DNA of 5,264 nt. Origin: Candidatus Nanopelagicaceae bacterium. Its GTDB lineage: Bacteria; Actinomycetota; Actinomycetes; Nanopelagicales; Nanopelagicaceae. The notes beneath the pieces were generated by a model. That model searched no databases. It saw only the letters and a program-made list of their open reading frames with translations, and was not told where the DNA came from. This document shows positions 1 through 5,264 of this stretch, in pieces. Made by a program: the position numbers and the translations under genes. The DNA lies in the NCBI GenBank assembly GCA_947478965.1, contig CANJXW010000055.1, positions 1 to 5,264 on the forward strand, in the 5' to 3' direction. Numbering within the stretch: the first letter of the stretch is position 1; every line of letters begins with the position of its first letter.

Positions 1-322
1 CCGTTCAGTCTCGCAGCTCTCTGGTGGACAACGTCAAGCGGTAGCAATTGGGCGAGCAGTCTCATGGGCGAGCAAAGTGATTATTCTCGATGAACCAACA
101 AACCACTTGGGCGCTCGACAAGCTGGTGAAGTTCTTGCTGTTATCAAAGCAGCAAAGGCACGCGGGCTAGGCGTTGTCTTCATCTCACACACCCTGCCAC
201 ACGTTCTTGCGGTGACAGATCGCATCGTTGTGCTTCGTTTAGGCAAGATCGTGGCTGATGCACCGACTAGTACCTTCGACGCGGAGAGCTTGCTAGGTAC
301 TATTACCGGCTTGATCGACTAG
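1..322 (+). CDS. Sugar ABC transporter ATP-binding protein, CUT2/FrcA type (5'-truncated)
   Basis: This is the C-terminal part of a cytoplasmic ABC ATPase; the reading frame begins at base 2 and the Walker A region lies outside the window. The visible parts, in order, are the signature LSGGQRQAVAIGRAV (bases 17-61), Walker B VIILDEP with its catalytic Glu (77-97), a D-loop region reading TNHLGARQ, and the H-loop histidine in FISHTLPHV. The D-loop has Gly where most ABC ATPases have Asp (SALD). From family knowledge, this LG(x)RQ form is typical of CUT2 sugar importers (ribose, xylose, fructose, FrcA-like). The protein ends about 40 residues after the H-loop with no second ATPase domain downstream, which fits a short C-terminus, though whether this is a single-domain FrcA-like protein or the second half of an RbsA-like one cannot be told here. 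A LacI regulator follows after 20 nt, which supports a sugar operon. The sugar itself cannot be read from this fragment. Confidence 0.93.
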   Translation, partial: RSVSQLSGGQRQAVAIGRAVSWASKVIILDEPTNHLGARQAGEVLAVIKAAKARGLGVVFISHTLPHVLAVTDRIVVLRLGKIVADAPTSTFDAESLLGTITGLID

Positions 323-342
323 TTCTTATATCCTTGAAAGAT

Positions 343-1368
343 ATGAACCTCAAGAAGACCACGCGTCCAACGATGCGTGAAGTCGCCTCTCTTTCAGGCA
401 CAAGTCTCAAAACTGTTTCCCGCGTCTTTAACTCTGTGCCAACGGTAGATCCAATTTTAAAAGATCAGGTACTCAAGGCTGCTAAGAAACTCAATTACGT
501 CCCCAATATGACAGCCGGATCATTGCGCCGAACAAATGGCAAGACAAATACCATCGGAATTTTGCTCGAAGATATCTCTAACCCGTTCTCGTCTGCTTTG
601 TATCGAGTCTACGAAAATTTTGCCTCAGAACATGGTTACATGATTATCGCTGGAAGTTTAGATGAAGACGCCAATCGAGAGATTGAGTTAGTTAATCTCT
701 TTATTTCAAGGCGGGTGGATGGGCTGCTAATAGCTCCCTCGGGCAAAGATCATGCCTATCTCAAGCGAGAGATGCGCAATGGGGTTCACTTTGGATTTAT
801 CGACCGGCCGCCCGTTAACTTTTCTGCTGATGTAGTCCTTTCGACAAATCTTGAAGGATCATTTGAGGCGGTTAAACATCTCATCAGTTTCGGGCATACA
901 AGGATTGCCTATCTTGGAGACAGCCCCGATATTTACACTGCGCAAGAGCGATATGCAGGATATGTAAAAGCGATGAAGGATCATAAAATTGCGATTGATC
1001 CTAAATTAGTTTTCAAAGGTTTTGAATCGCAAGACCAGGCTGTCGCCTCGCTCCGTGATCTACTGAAAAGCTCTGATGCGCCAACTGCAATTTTTGCAAG
1101 TCAGAACCTGCTTACGATGGTTGTGCTCAAAGCCTTAAGCGCGCAAGGGCTTCAGAGAAAGATTGCAGTAGTTGGTTTCGATGATTTACCTGTCTCGGAA
1201 CTTCTTATACCCGGTGTAACTTTAGTAAAACAGAATCTCGCTGAGATTGGACGCCTTTCAATCGAGGCGCTCTTAAATCGCATCGATGGAGATACTTCTA
1301 AATTCGCAACGACTGTAGTCCCGACTACCTTAATTCCTATGGGATCGGGCGAAATTAAGCCTAGGTAG
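343..1368 (+). CDS. LacI/GalR-family transcriptional regulator
   Basis: A 341-residue sugar-responsive DNA-binding protein of typical LacI length. The N-terminal helix-turn-helix covers residues 10-30 (TMREVASLSGTSLKTVSRVFN). Leu22-Lys23 sit where LacI has its specificity pair Tyr17-Gln18. The hinge helix is near residues 57-64 (TAGSLRRT), and Leu61 matches the leucine that wedges into the operator minor groove. A periplasmic-binding-like effector domain follows, starting at TIGILLEDISNPF (70-82), with FGHTRIAYLGD (183-193) and VVGFDDLP (276-283) as family landmarks. The start is uncertain. ATG at 343 is chosen over the in-frame TTG at 334 and ATG at 373; none has a well-spaced ribosome site (GAAAG at 336-340 is only 2 nt from ATG 343). 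The gene lies 20 nt after the sugar ABC ATPase, so it is probably co-transcribed and controls that operon; the likely operator is upstream, outside the window. A weak -10-like TTATAT at 326-331 could give a separate internal promoter. Arginine codons are mixed (11 of 19 are CGA, CGG, AGA or AGG), unlike the next gene. Confidence 0.95.
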   Translation: MNLKKTTRPTMREVASLSGTSLKTVSRVFNSVPTVDPILKDQVLKAAKKLNYVPNMTAGSLRRTNGKTNTIGILLEDISNPFSSALYRVYENFASEHGYMIIAGSLDEDANREIELVNLFISRRVDGLLIAPSGKDHAYLKREMRNGVHFGFIDRPPVNFSADVVLSTNLEGSFEAVKHLISFGHTRIAYLGDSPDIYTAQERYAGYVKAMKDHKIAIDPKLVFKGFESQDQAVASLRDLLKSSDAPTAIFASQNLLTMVVLKALSAQGLQRKIAVVGFDDLPVSELLIPGVTLVKQNLAEIGRLSIEALLNRIDGDTSKFATTVVPTTLIPMGSGEIKPR

Positions 1369-1413
1369 GCCTTTGGCGATGAACTAACTCACAATCCCGC
1401 GGCTCTCTAAGGC

Positions 1414-1431
1414 GAATTTCGCAAGAAATTC
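1414..1431. repeat. Inverted repeat with GCAA loop
   Basis: GAATTTC (1414-1420) and GAAATTC (1425-1431) are perfect 7-base complements around GCAA, a GNRA-type tetraloop if transcribed. The stem is AT-rich and no T-run follows, so it is a weak candidate for a classic terminator. It could be an RNA 3'-end or processing hairpin for the regulator transcript, or a DNA operator. A shorter palindrome, GCGAA-T-TTCGC (1412-1422), overlaps its left arm. Confidence 0.5.
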
Positions 1432-1466
1432 TCAGCAAAATGCCATTTAATTGTCCTACTCAAAGT

Positions 1467-1479
1467 TGCCAAATTGGCA
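1467..1479. promoter_or_regulatory. Perfect palindrome upstream of the Bax1-I gene, possible operator
   Basis: TGCCAA (1467-1472), A, TTGGCA (1474-1479) form a perfect 6+1+6 inverted repeat 32 nt before the TTG start at 1512. A symmetric 13-bp site at this distance is where a dimeric regulator might bind. It lacks the central CG usual in LacI-family operators, so the adjacent LacI-type protein is not an obvious binder. This could also be chance. Confidence 0.35.
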
Positions 1480-1497
1480 GGTCTTGAGATTTCCGAT

Positions 1498-1504
1498 GAA
1501 AGGG
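1498..1504 (+). promoter_or_regulatory. Ribosome binding site deciding the TTG start at 1512
   Basis: GAAAGGG ends 7 nt before the TTG at 1512, a normal spacing. This supports TTG as the real start over later in-frame ATG codons (1563, 1644, 1665) that would cut into the conserved N-terminus. Confidence 0.7.
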
Positions 1505-1511
1505 AAAAACC

Positions 1512-2264
1512 TTGCGCAGCTCAAATCCAGTTCTAATTCGTTCAGGTCGTGGCTTTGCTCAAATGGATCCAACTCGCTTAACTGACGATTCACTCGAAGC
1601 AGCATATGCAGCGCCAGCTGCATCCTCACTTCGCACAGGACGCATGACTATCGAAGATGTCACCATGCGTACTGCATCACTCTTTGCCATTCTCGTTGCA
1701 GTCGGAGCGGTTGCATGGGGCTTAAATAGCCCAAGCCTTGCAATGGTTGGGTTCCTTGGCGGCTTTGTTCTTGCACTCATCAATACTTTTTCAAAGACTG
1801 TACGCCCTGCACTCGTAATGACATATGCAGCGTTCCAGGGTCTTGCACTTGGCTCAATTAGCCATGTCATGAATGACTTCTATCCAGGAATTGTAAGCCA
1901 AGCAGTCATTGCGACAATCTGTGCATTCGGTGGAATGCTCGTTGCATACCGCAGCGGCAAGATTCGCGTTACACCTAAGTTCACTCGTGTTCTCATAGGA
2001 TCACTCCTTGGATATCTTGTCCTTGGAATCATCACAATGTTTACAGGTGCGCCAACTGGTGGCGCCGGTGCTCTTATCGCAGTATTTGGCGTGGCACTCG
2101 CAAGCTTCTTTATCGTTCTCGATTTCGATCAGATTCAACGCTCGATCGCACAAGGTGCACCAGAATCAGAATCATGGCGCGCAGCCTTTGGCTTGATGGT
2201 TACCTTGGTCTGGTTGTATATGGAAGTCCTTCGCTTGATCTCAATCCTGCGAAGTGGTGACTAA
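1512..2264 (+). CDS. Bax inhibitor-1/YccA family membrane protein
   Basis: A 250-residue integral membrane protein with a TTG start. The first 50 residues are a hydrophilic cytoplasmic tail beginning RSSNPVL, which I recognise from actinobacterial Bax1-I proteins. About seven hydrophobic helices follow, near residues 54-71, 74-91, 99-118, 126-145, 158-177, 185-204 and 224-245. Family landmarks are TYAAFQGLALGSIS (104-117), FIVLDFDQI (200-208) and the C-terminal WLYMEVLRLISIL (234-246). In the family member YetJ of Bacillus subtilis, two membrane aspartates form a pH-sensitive latch for calcium leak. Asp204 or Asp206 here is placed like the first and Glu238 may stand in for the second; that equivalence is my inference without an alignment. 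The physiological role in bacteria is poorly settled, with calcium leak or envelope stress most likely. Arginine codons are strongly biased (14 of 15 CGC or CGT), suggesting good expression. It appears to be transcribed alone, with its own ribosome site and a terminator hairpin downstream. Confidence 0.92.
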   Translation: MRSSNPVLIRSGRGFAQMDPTRLTDDSLEAAYAAPAASSLRTGRMTIEDVTMRTASLFAILVAVGAVAWGLNSPSLAMVGFLGGFVLALINTFSKTVRPALVMTYAAFQGLALGSISHVMNDFYPGIVSQAVIATICAFGGMLVAYRSGKIRVTPKFTRVLIGSLLGYLVLGIITMFTGAPTGGAGALIAVFGVALASFFIVLDFDQIQRSIAQGAPESESWRAAFGLMVTLVWLYMEVLRLISILRSGD

Positions 2265-2288
2265 TACTAAAAGTTAGATAAGTTTTAC

Positions 2289-2327
2289 AAATTACCCGAG
2301 GCGAGAATTTCTTGTCTCGGGTAATTT
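2289..2327. terminator. Bidirectional terminator hairpin between convergent genes
   Basis: Arms 2289-2300 (AAATTACCCGAG) and 2316-2327 (CTCGGGTAATTT) are perfect 12-base complements. Five more pairs continue inward on the plus-strand RNA (GCGAG with CTTGT, two of them G-U), giving about 17 pairs and a 5-nt AATTT loop. The outer AAATTA/TAATTT ends give A-then-U ends in both directions, the usual design for a shared terminator, though neither side has a long uninterrupted T-run. It lies 24 nt after the Bax1-I stop and contains the last 11 codons and stop of the minus-strand MFS gene. Confidence 0.85.
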
Positions 2328-3482
2328 CATTGCTAGACCAAGGGCAATAGCGATCACGATTCCAGAGATAACAAATGAGGCGTGATAGCCGTAATAGTCC
2401 GAAATTAAGCCAACAACAATGGGCCCCACCATCATGCCCGCATCTCCCGCCATCTGAAAGAGCGCAAGGACTTGGCCGGCCTTGCCTTTAATGACATCCC
2501 CGACGATATTTGCTGGAGTCGTTCCAAGGAATGACCCACCAAGGCCCAAGATGCACATTGAGAGGATGTACATCCATGGGTTGATGGTGAAGACCAAGAG
2601 AAGTACGCCCATTGTGACGATCGATGAGCCTAAAACCGCTGCATAGCGTCGACCTTTAACATCTGAAAGCTTGCCTGCATAAAGTAAGAAGGCGCCTTGA
2701 AATATGGCTGAAATGGTAAAGCCATAACCGACAACTGCTGCGCTTGAATTGAGATCTTCGGTGACAAAGAGAGGAAGGACGGATGATCGAAGTCCCATAA
2801 GAACCCAACTTGTAGCAAATGAAAGCACGAGAGCAACGCGATATGGAGCCAGAGCCAAAGCATCTCGTAACCTTGTCGTGCTCTGTTCAAGTGCTCCAGA
2901 ATCCCGCCCTTGCAAATGTTCGCCCGTTAAAAAGAAGAAGGCAATTATTCCTGCGATAAGAAGAGTGATCGAATAGACAAAGAATGGCGCCCGAAGTGAA
3001 ATTGCCGTGAGCGCCCCTCCAATAGCAGGACCAGCCATTCCACCCAAGAGAAATGCTCCGTTATATACAGATTGCGCGCGACCTCGGTGGTCATCGCCGA
3101 CTGAACGAACTACAACTGATCCTGCTGCAACAGAGAACATCGATGAGCCAAGACCGCCTGCTGCGCGGAAGATTAAAAGTTGCTCATAACTTTGTGCTAA
3201 ACCGGCAAGTGCAACAGAGATGGAGACTAGTAAAACCCCTGCTGCGAATACCGCTCTTTCGCCAAATTTATCAACAAGTTTCCCAGAAACTAGCCCTGAG
3301 GAAAAACGAGCAACAGCGAATGCAGAAACGATAAATCCTACTTGGGTATGGCTAACACCAAATGAACGCGCAAAGACGGGAATAGCGGGAATTACTATCC
3401 CAAATCCGAGCGCAACAAAGAACGAAGCAAAAACTACAATTCGTATCTCACGGGGAAGTTCTTTCAGCGGTGATTTATACAA
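2292..3482 (-). CDS. MFS transporter, 12-helix DHA1-like drug/proton antiporter
   Basis: A 396-residue inner-membrane carrier, the usual length for 12-helix MFS proteins. Helix 1 holds GFGIVIPAIPVF (26-37). Motif A is GKLVDKFGER (67-76) in the helix 2-3 loop, with a second copy, GKLSDVKGRR (270-279), in the C-terminal half. Motif B is Arg106 in RAAGGLG of helix 4. Motif C is GGMAGPAIGG (147-156) in helix 5, which marks proton-driven exporters. The central loop is near 187-212. The protein is thus probably a proton-coupled efflux pump; the substrate is unknown. The start is TTG at 3480-3482, the only ATG/GTG/TTG before the conserved first helix. It lies 8 nt after the stop of the upstream DHA2 gene with only a weak GGAT ahead of it, so translation is probably coupled to that gene. 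The last 11 codons lie inside the terminator stem. Its LPET near the end is not a sortase signal, because the next residue is Arg and it follows the final helix. Confidence 0.93.
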   Translation of the reverse strand: MYKSPLKELPREIRIVVFASFFVALGFGIVIPAIPVFARSFGVSHTQVGFIVSAFAVARFSSGLVSGKLVDKFGERAVFAAGVLLVSISVALAGLAQSYEQLLIFRAAGGLGSSMFSVAAGSVVVRSVGDDHRGRAQSVYNGAFLLGGMAGPAIGGALTAISLRAPFFVYSITLLIAGIIAFFFLTGEHLQGRDSGALEQSTTRLRDALALAPYRVALVLSFATSWVLMGLRSSVLPLFVTEDLNSSAAVVGYGFTISAIFQGAFLLYAGKLSDVKGRRYAAVLGSSIVTMGVLLLVFTINPWMYILSMCILGLGGSFLGTTPANIVGDVIKGKAGQVLALFQMAGDAGMMVGPIVVGLISDYYGYHASFVISGIVIAIALGLAMKLPETRNSRLG

Positions 3483-3490
3483 AGTCAGAT

Positions 3491-5092
3491 TTATCCGAGC
3501 GCTTCGCCTGCTGCATCTTCACGAGCCGATGCGTAATCCTTATTGGTACGAAGCGGTACTTCACGCAAGAAGAGGGCGAAGATAAATCCAATGGCAGTCA
3601 CAGGAGCTGCTGCAAGGAAGACGATATGGAAAGAACTTACAAATGCATCAAGCGCAGTGCTTTGAATGACAGGTGGAAGTGCAGCAAGTGCCGCTGTGTT
3701 GTTTTGAATTCCATCGAGCGCAGCTCTATCGAAGCCTTCAACTGCTGAAGGATTTGATTGTGCAAGTGCTTGGAAGTTTGTAGTGAGGTAGTGGCCAAGT
3801 CGGTTGGTCAAGATTGTCCCGAAGACAGCTGTACCAAAGACGCTACCGAGTGAACGGAAGAAGGTATTTGAGCTTGTTGCAACGCCCATATCCTTGAAAT
3901 CAACTGAGTTCTGCAGCGCAATAACGATTGTCTGCATCGATAATCCGAGGCCTGCGCCAACCATGATCGCATAAATTGAAAGTTGCCAAAAGGGTGTATC
4001 GCGATCAAGAGTCGACATCAGTGCGATTCCCACGGTCATGATTGCAGCGCCTGCAATAGGGAAGCGTTTGTAATGACCATGTTTTGATATTTGCTTACCG
4101 CTGATGATCGAAGTTGGAACGATTCCAAGCATGAGAGGGATTAATTTAAGCCCAGCCTCTGTTGCGGTGTTGCCCTTAACAACTTGGAGATAGAGAGGAA
4201 GCATCAAAATTGCTCCGAACATACCTGCACCAATAATAAATCCAAGTATTGAAGTTAGCGAGAAGGTGTGATTCTTAAAGAGAGATAAAGGAAGGATTGG
4301 TTCAACGGCCTTTGTTTCCCACTTTAAAAAGAGAAGCGAGAGAATTATTCCACCTGTGAGATAGATAATTGTGCGCGAATCAGACCAACCATTCTGTGGT
4401 CCATAGATTGATACTGCTAGTAATGTCGAACAAACGGCGGTTACCATCAAAATCGCACCGAGATAATCAATCTTATGTTCGCGCTTAACCTTAGGGATAT
4501 GTAGAACAGCAGAAGTTACGAGTAGTGCTGTGATACCAAAAGGAAGGTTGATGTAGAAAATCCAGCGCCAGCCAGTAACGCCAAGAATGGTGGCATGGTC
4601 TGAGAAGAATCCGCCAAGGAGCGGTCCAGCAACAGATGAAAGTCCCCACACTGCGCCGAAGTAACCTTGATAGCGACCACGTTCACGCGGAGGAACAATG
4701 TCACCGATGATGACGAAAGTCAGCGCCATAAGCCCACCGGCGCCAAGTCCCTGAAGCGCTCGAGTTGCAATTAACTGTGACATATTTTGTGATGCACCAG
4801 CTAGGAAAGATCCAAGCAGGAAAGTTACGATCGCAAATTGAAAGACGGGGCGACGGCCATAAATATCTGAGATTTTTCCATAGAGTGGCGTTGAAGCAGT
4901 TGATGCCAAGAGATACGCGGTAACAACCCATGTGTAATGGTTTAACCCATCGAAATCTTCCACAATACTTTTGAGGGCAGTTGAAACGATTGTCTGATCA
5001 AGCGCTGCCAAGAGCAGGCCGGTCATAAGGCCACCCAAGATGACCATAATTTCCTTATGGGTGTGTGTTTTTACTGGACCGTGATCTGTCAT
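3491..5092 (-). CDS. MFS transporter, DHA2 family (EmrB/QacA type), 14 helices
   Basis: A 533-residue inner-membrane exporter, typical DHA2 length. Numbering is from the ATG at 5090-5092. Helix 1 holds LLLAALDQTIVSTAL (26-40), the DHA2 motif D1 with Asp32. Motif A is GKISDIYGRR (72-81); motif B is Arg111 in RALQGLGAGG; motif C is GLSSVAGPLLGG (150-161). GWRWIFYINLPFG (174-186) is another DHA2 hallmark. A non-membrane segment at about 431-485 separates the last two helices, as often seen in actinobacterial members. From family knowledge it is a proton-driven multidrug or metabolite exporter; the substrate is not readable. ATG 5092 is preferred to the in-frame ATG at 5113 because GAAAGGTG sits 5 nt before it and because 5113 overlaps the likely -10 element. 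The N-terminus is His-rich (KTHTHKE). It is the first gene of a two-exporter operon with the DHA1-like gene and is divergent from an ABC ATPase gene. Confidence 0.94.
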   Translation of the reverse strand: MTDHGPVKTHTHKEIMVILGGLMTGLLLAALDQTIVSTALKSIVEDFDGLNHYTWVVTAYLLASTASTPLYGKISDIYGRRPVFQFAIVTFLLGSFLAGASQNMSQLIATRALQGLGAGGLMALTFVIIGDIVPPRERGRYQGYFGAVWGLSSVAGPLLGGFFSDHATILGVTGWRWIFYINLPFGITALLVTSAVLHIPKVKREHKIDYLGAILMVTAVCSTLLAVSIYGPQNGWSDSRTIIYLTGGIILSLLFLKWETKAVEPILPLSLFKNHTFSLTSILGFIIGAGMFGAILMLPLYLQVVKGNTATEAGLKLIPLMLGIVPTSIISGKQISKHGHYKRFPIAGAAIMTVGIALMSTLDRDTPFWQLSIYAIMVGAGLGLSMQTIVIALQNSVDFKDMGVATSSNTFFRSLGSVFGTAVFGTILTNRLGHYLTTNFQALAQSNPSAVEGFDRAALDGIQNNTAALAALPPVIQSTALDAFVSSFHIVFLAAAPVTAIGFIFALFLREVPLRTNKDYASAREDAAGEALG

Positions 5093-5097
5093 GGGGG

Positions 5098-5105
5098 CAC
5101 CTTTC
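5098..5105 (-). promoter_or_regulatory. Ribosome binding site of the DHA2 gene
   Basis: On the minus strand this reads GAAAGGTG, with 5 nt (CCCCC) before the ATG at 5090-5092. It is the best Shine-Dalgarno match in the region and decides the start in favour of the shorter 533-residue protein. Confidence 0.75.
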
Positions 5106-5112
5106 AAAGGCA

Positions 5113-5118
5113 TTTATA
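5113..5118 (-). promoter_or_regulatory. Probable -10 element for the exporter operon
   Basis: The minus strand reads TATAAA within GATATAAATG. A transcript starting about 7 nt downstream, near 5106, would have a short leader of roughly 14 nt holding just the ribosome site. The -35 position at about 5136-5141 reads CACACC, a poor match, so activity may need an activator or be weak. Confidence 0.5.
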
Positions 5119-5149
5119 TCGAGTTGGAATCACATGGTGTGTGGAATAC

Positions 5150-5163
5150 GAGTAAGTTTACTC
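5150..5163. promoter_or_regulatory. Palindrome in the divergent intergenic region, candidate operator
   Basis: GAGTAA (5150-5155), GT, TTACTC (5158-5163) are perfect 6-base inverted arms around a 2-nt centre. The site ends 1 nt before the GTG start of the ABC ATPase and covers its likely -10, so a bound dimer would block that gene directly. It also lies just upstream of the -35 position for the opposite exporter operon. TetR- or MarR-type regulators commonly use such sites in efflux clusters; no such regulator is in the window. Confidence 0.5.
5153..5158 (+). promoter_or_regulatory. Possible -10 element for a leaderless ABC ATPase transcript
   Basis: TAAGTT fits the actinobacterial TANNNT pattern and ends 6 nt before the GTG at 5165. 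There is no good ribosome site before that GTG, so transcription starting at or next to the GTG, giving a leaderless mRNA, would explain the layout. No clear -35 is seen. Confidence 0.35.
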
Positions 5164-5164
5164 T

Positions 5165-5264
5165 GTGAAATCAGTGATTGCAGATGACCTCGTAAAAACA
5201 TATCGAGATGGTGAAGTAAAAGCCCTCGACCACTTAAGCCTAGATGTTGAAGAAGGCACCGTTC
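5165..5264 (+). CDS. ABC transporter ATP-binding protein, DrrA-like N-terminus (3'-truncated)
   Basis: Only the first 33 codons are present. They read as the first strands of an ABC ATPase: SVIADDLVKTYRDGEVKALD, then HLSLDVEEGTV, with Tyr13 in the position of the A-loop aromatic residue that stacks on ATP adenine. In this family the next residues normally hold Walker A (GPNGAGKTT), which falls outside the window. The EVKALDHLSLDVEEGTV pattern resembles DrrA-type exporter ATPases (drug or lipid efflux), but MacB-like or other export types cannot be excluded from so little sequence. GTG 5165 is the first possible start after an in-frame stop at 5153-5155; GTG 5174 is an alternative. It is divergent from the two MFS exporter genes with 72 nt between starts, which suggests a shared control region. 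Confidence 0.8.
   Translation, partial: MKSVIADDLVKTYRDGEVKALDHLSLDVEEGTV

Larger units (their letters stand above)
1369..1511. other. Intergenic spacer between the lacI-type gene and the Bax1-I gene
   Basis: A non-coding stretch of 143 nt between two plus-strand genes. It holds two perfect inverted repeats (listed separately) and, at its right end, the ribosome site of the Bax1-I gene. I found no convincing -35/-10 pair. TTTAAT at 1446-1451 is a possible -10 with no good -35. No GC-rich hairpin with a T-run follows the regulator stop codon, so the end of the upstream transcript is not evident from sequence. Confidence 0.7.

Noticed and set aside
1369..1413. GCCTT (1369-1373) and AAGGC (1409-1413) as a terminator stem after the LacI-type gene
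   Set aside because: Only five pairs around a 35-nt loop and no T-run; too weak to call.
1559..1870. Minus-strand open frame of 103 codons opposite the Bax1-I gene
   Set aside because: It is fully antisense to a well-supported gene, lacks a domain or start signal, and is best explained as a shadow.
2300..2327. LPET near the C-terminus of the DHA1-like protein, resembling a sortase LPxTG signal
   Set aside because: The next residue is Arg rather than Gly, no charged tail after a further hydrophobic helix follows, and the segment is the cytoplasmic end after the last MFS helix.
3220..3585. Long plus-strand open frame of 121 codons across the junction of the two MFS genes
   Set aside because: It lies antisense to two clear MFS genes with full motifs, has no ribosome site, and its protein has no recognisable domain; it is a by-product of codon bias on the other strand.
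3470..3748. Plus-strand frame with a cysteine-rich stretch (CIKRSALNDRWKCSKCRC) like a small zinc-binding protein
   Set aside because: The cysteines come from reading the DHA2 gene backwards over its conserved C-terminal segment; there is no ribosome site and no independent gene context.
5061..5072. GTGTGTG followed by a T-run as a simple repeat or slippage site
   Set aside because: It is short and encodes the His-rich N-terminus (THTHK) of the DHA2 protein in frame; nothing indicates slippage.

Overview
This window looks like chromosomal DNA of a moderate-to-low GC actinobacterium. The clues are an actinobacterial-type Bax1-I protein whose N-terminus reads RSSNPVL, tightly packed genes, TTG and GTG starts, a probable leaderless start, and CUT2-type sugar transport next to a LacI regulator. 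The freshwater Nanopelagicales (acI lineage, for example Planktophila-like) would fit, but that is an inference from composition and gene style and no marker gene in the window proves it.

Layout from left to right. (1) Positions 1-322, plus strand: the C-terminal part of a sugar ABC transporter ATPase. (2) 343-1368, plus: a LacI/GalR repressor 20 nt downstream, very probably the local regulator of that sugar transport operon. (3) 1369-1511: a 143-nt spacer with two perfect inverted repeats and a good Shine-Dalgarno sequence. (4) 1512-2264, plus: a seven-helix Bax inhibitor-1/YccA-family membrane protein with a TTG start. (5) 2289-2327: a long hairpin that looks like a shared terminator for convergent genes; its stem encodes the last residues of the next gene. 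(6) 2292-3482 and 3491-5092, minus: two different major facilitator superfamily (MFS) exporters, a 12-helix DHA1-like protein and a 14-helix DHA2 (EmrB/QacA-type) protein, transcribed right to left as an apparent operon with an 8-nt gap. (7) 5093-5164: a 72-nt divergent control region with a palindrome and a -10-like element for each direction. (8) 5165-5264, plus: the first 33 codons of an ABC transporter ATPase, cut by the window end.

The left half is thus the tail of a sugar uptake and regulation locus. The right half is a membrane efflux cluster, with divergent MFS and ABC genes sharing a short control region. Every gene falls in a known family. I see no RNA gene, CRISPR array, transposon, integrase or toxin-antitoxin pair, and no clear sign of a new system. 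The most useful leads are the palindrome in the divergent efflux promoter region, the hairpin inside a coding end, the inverted repeats before the Bax1-I gene, and the sharp difference in arginine codon use between the LacI and Bax1-I genes.
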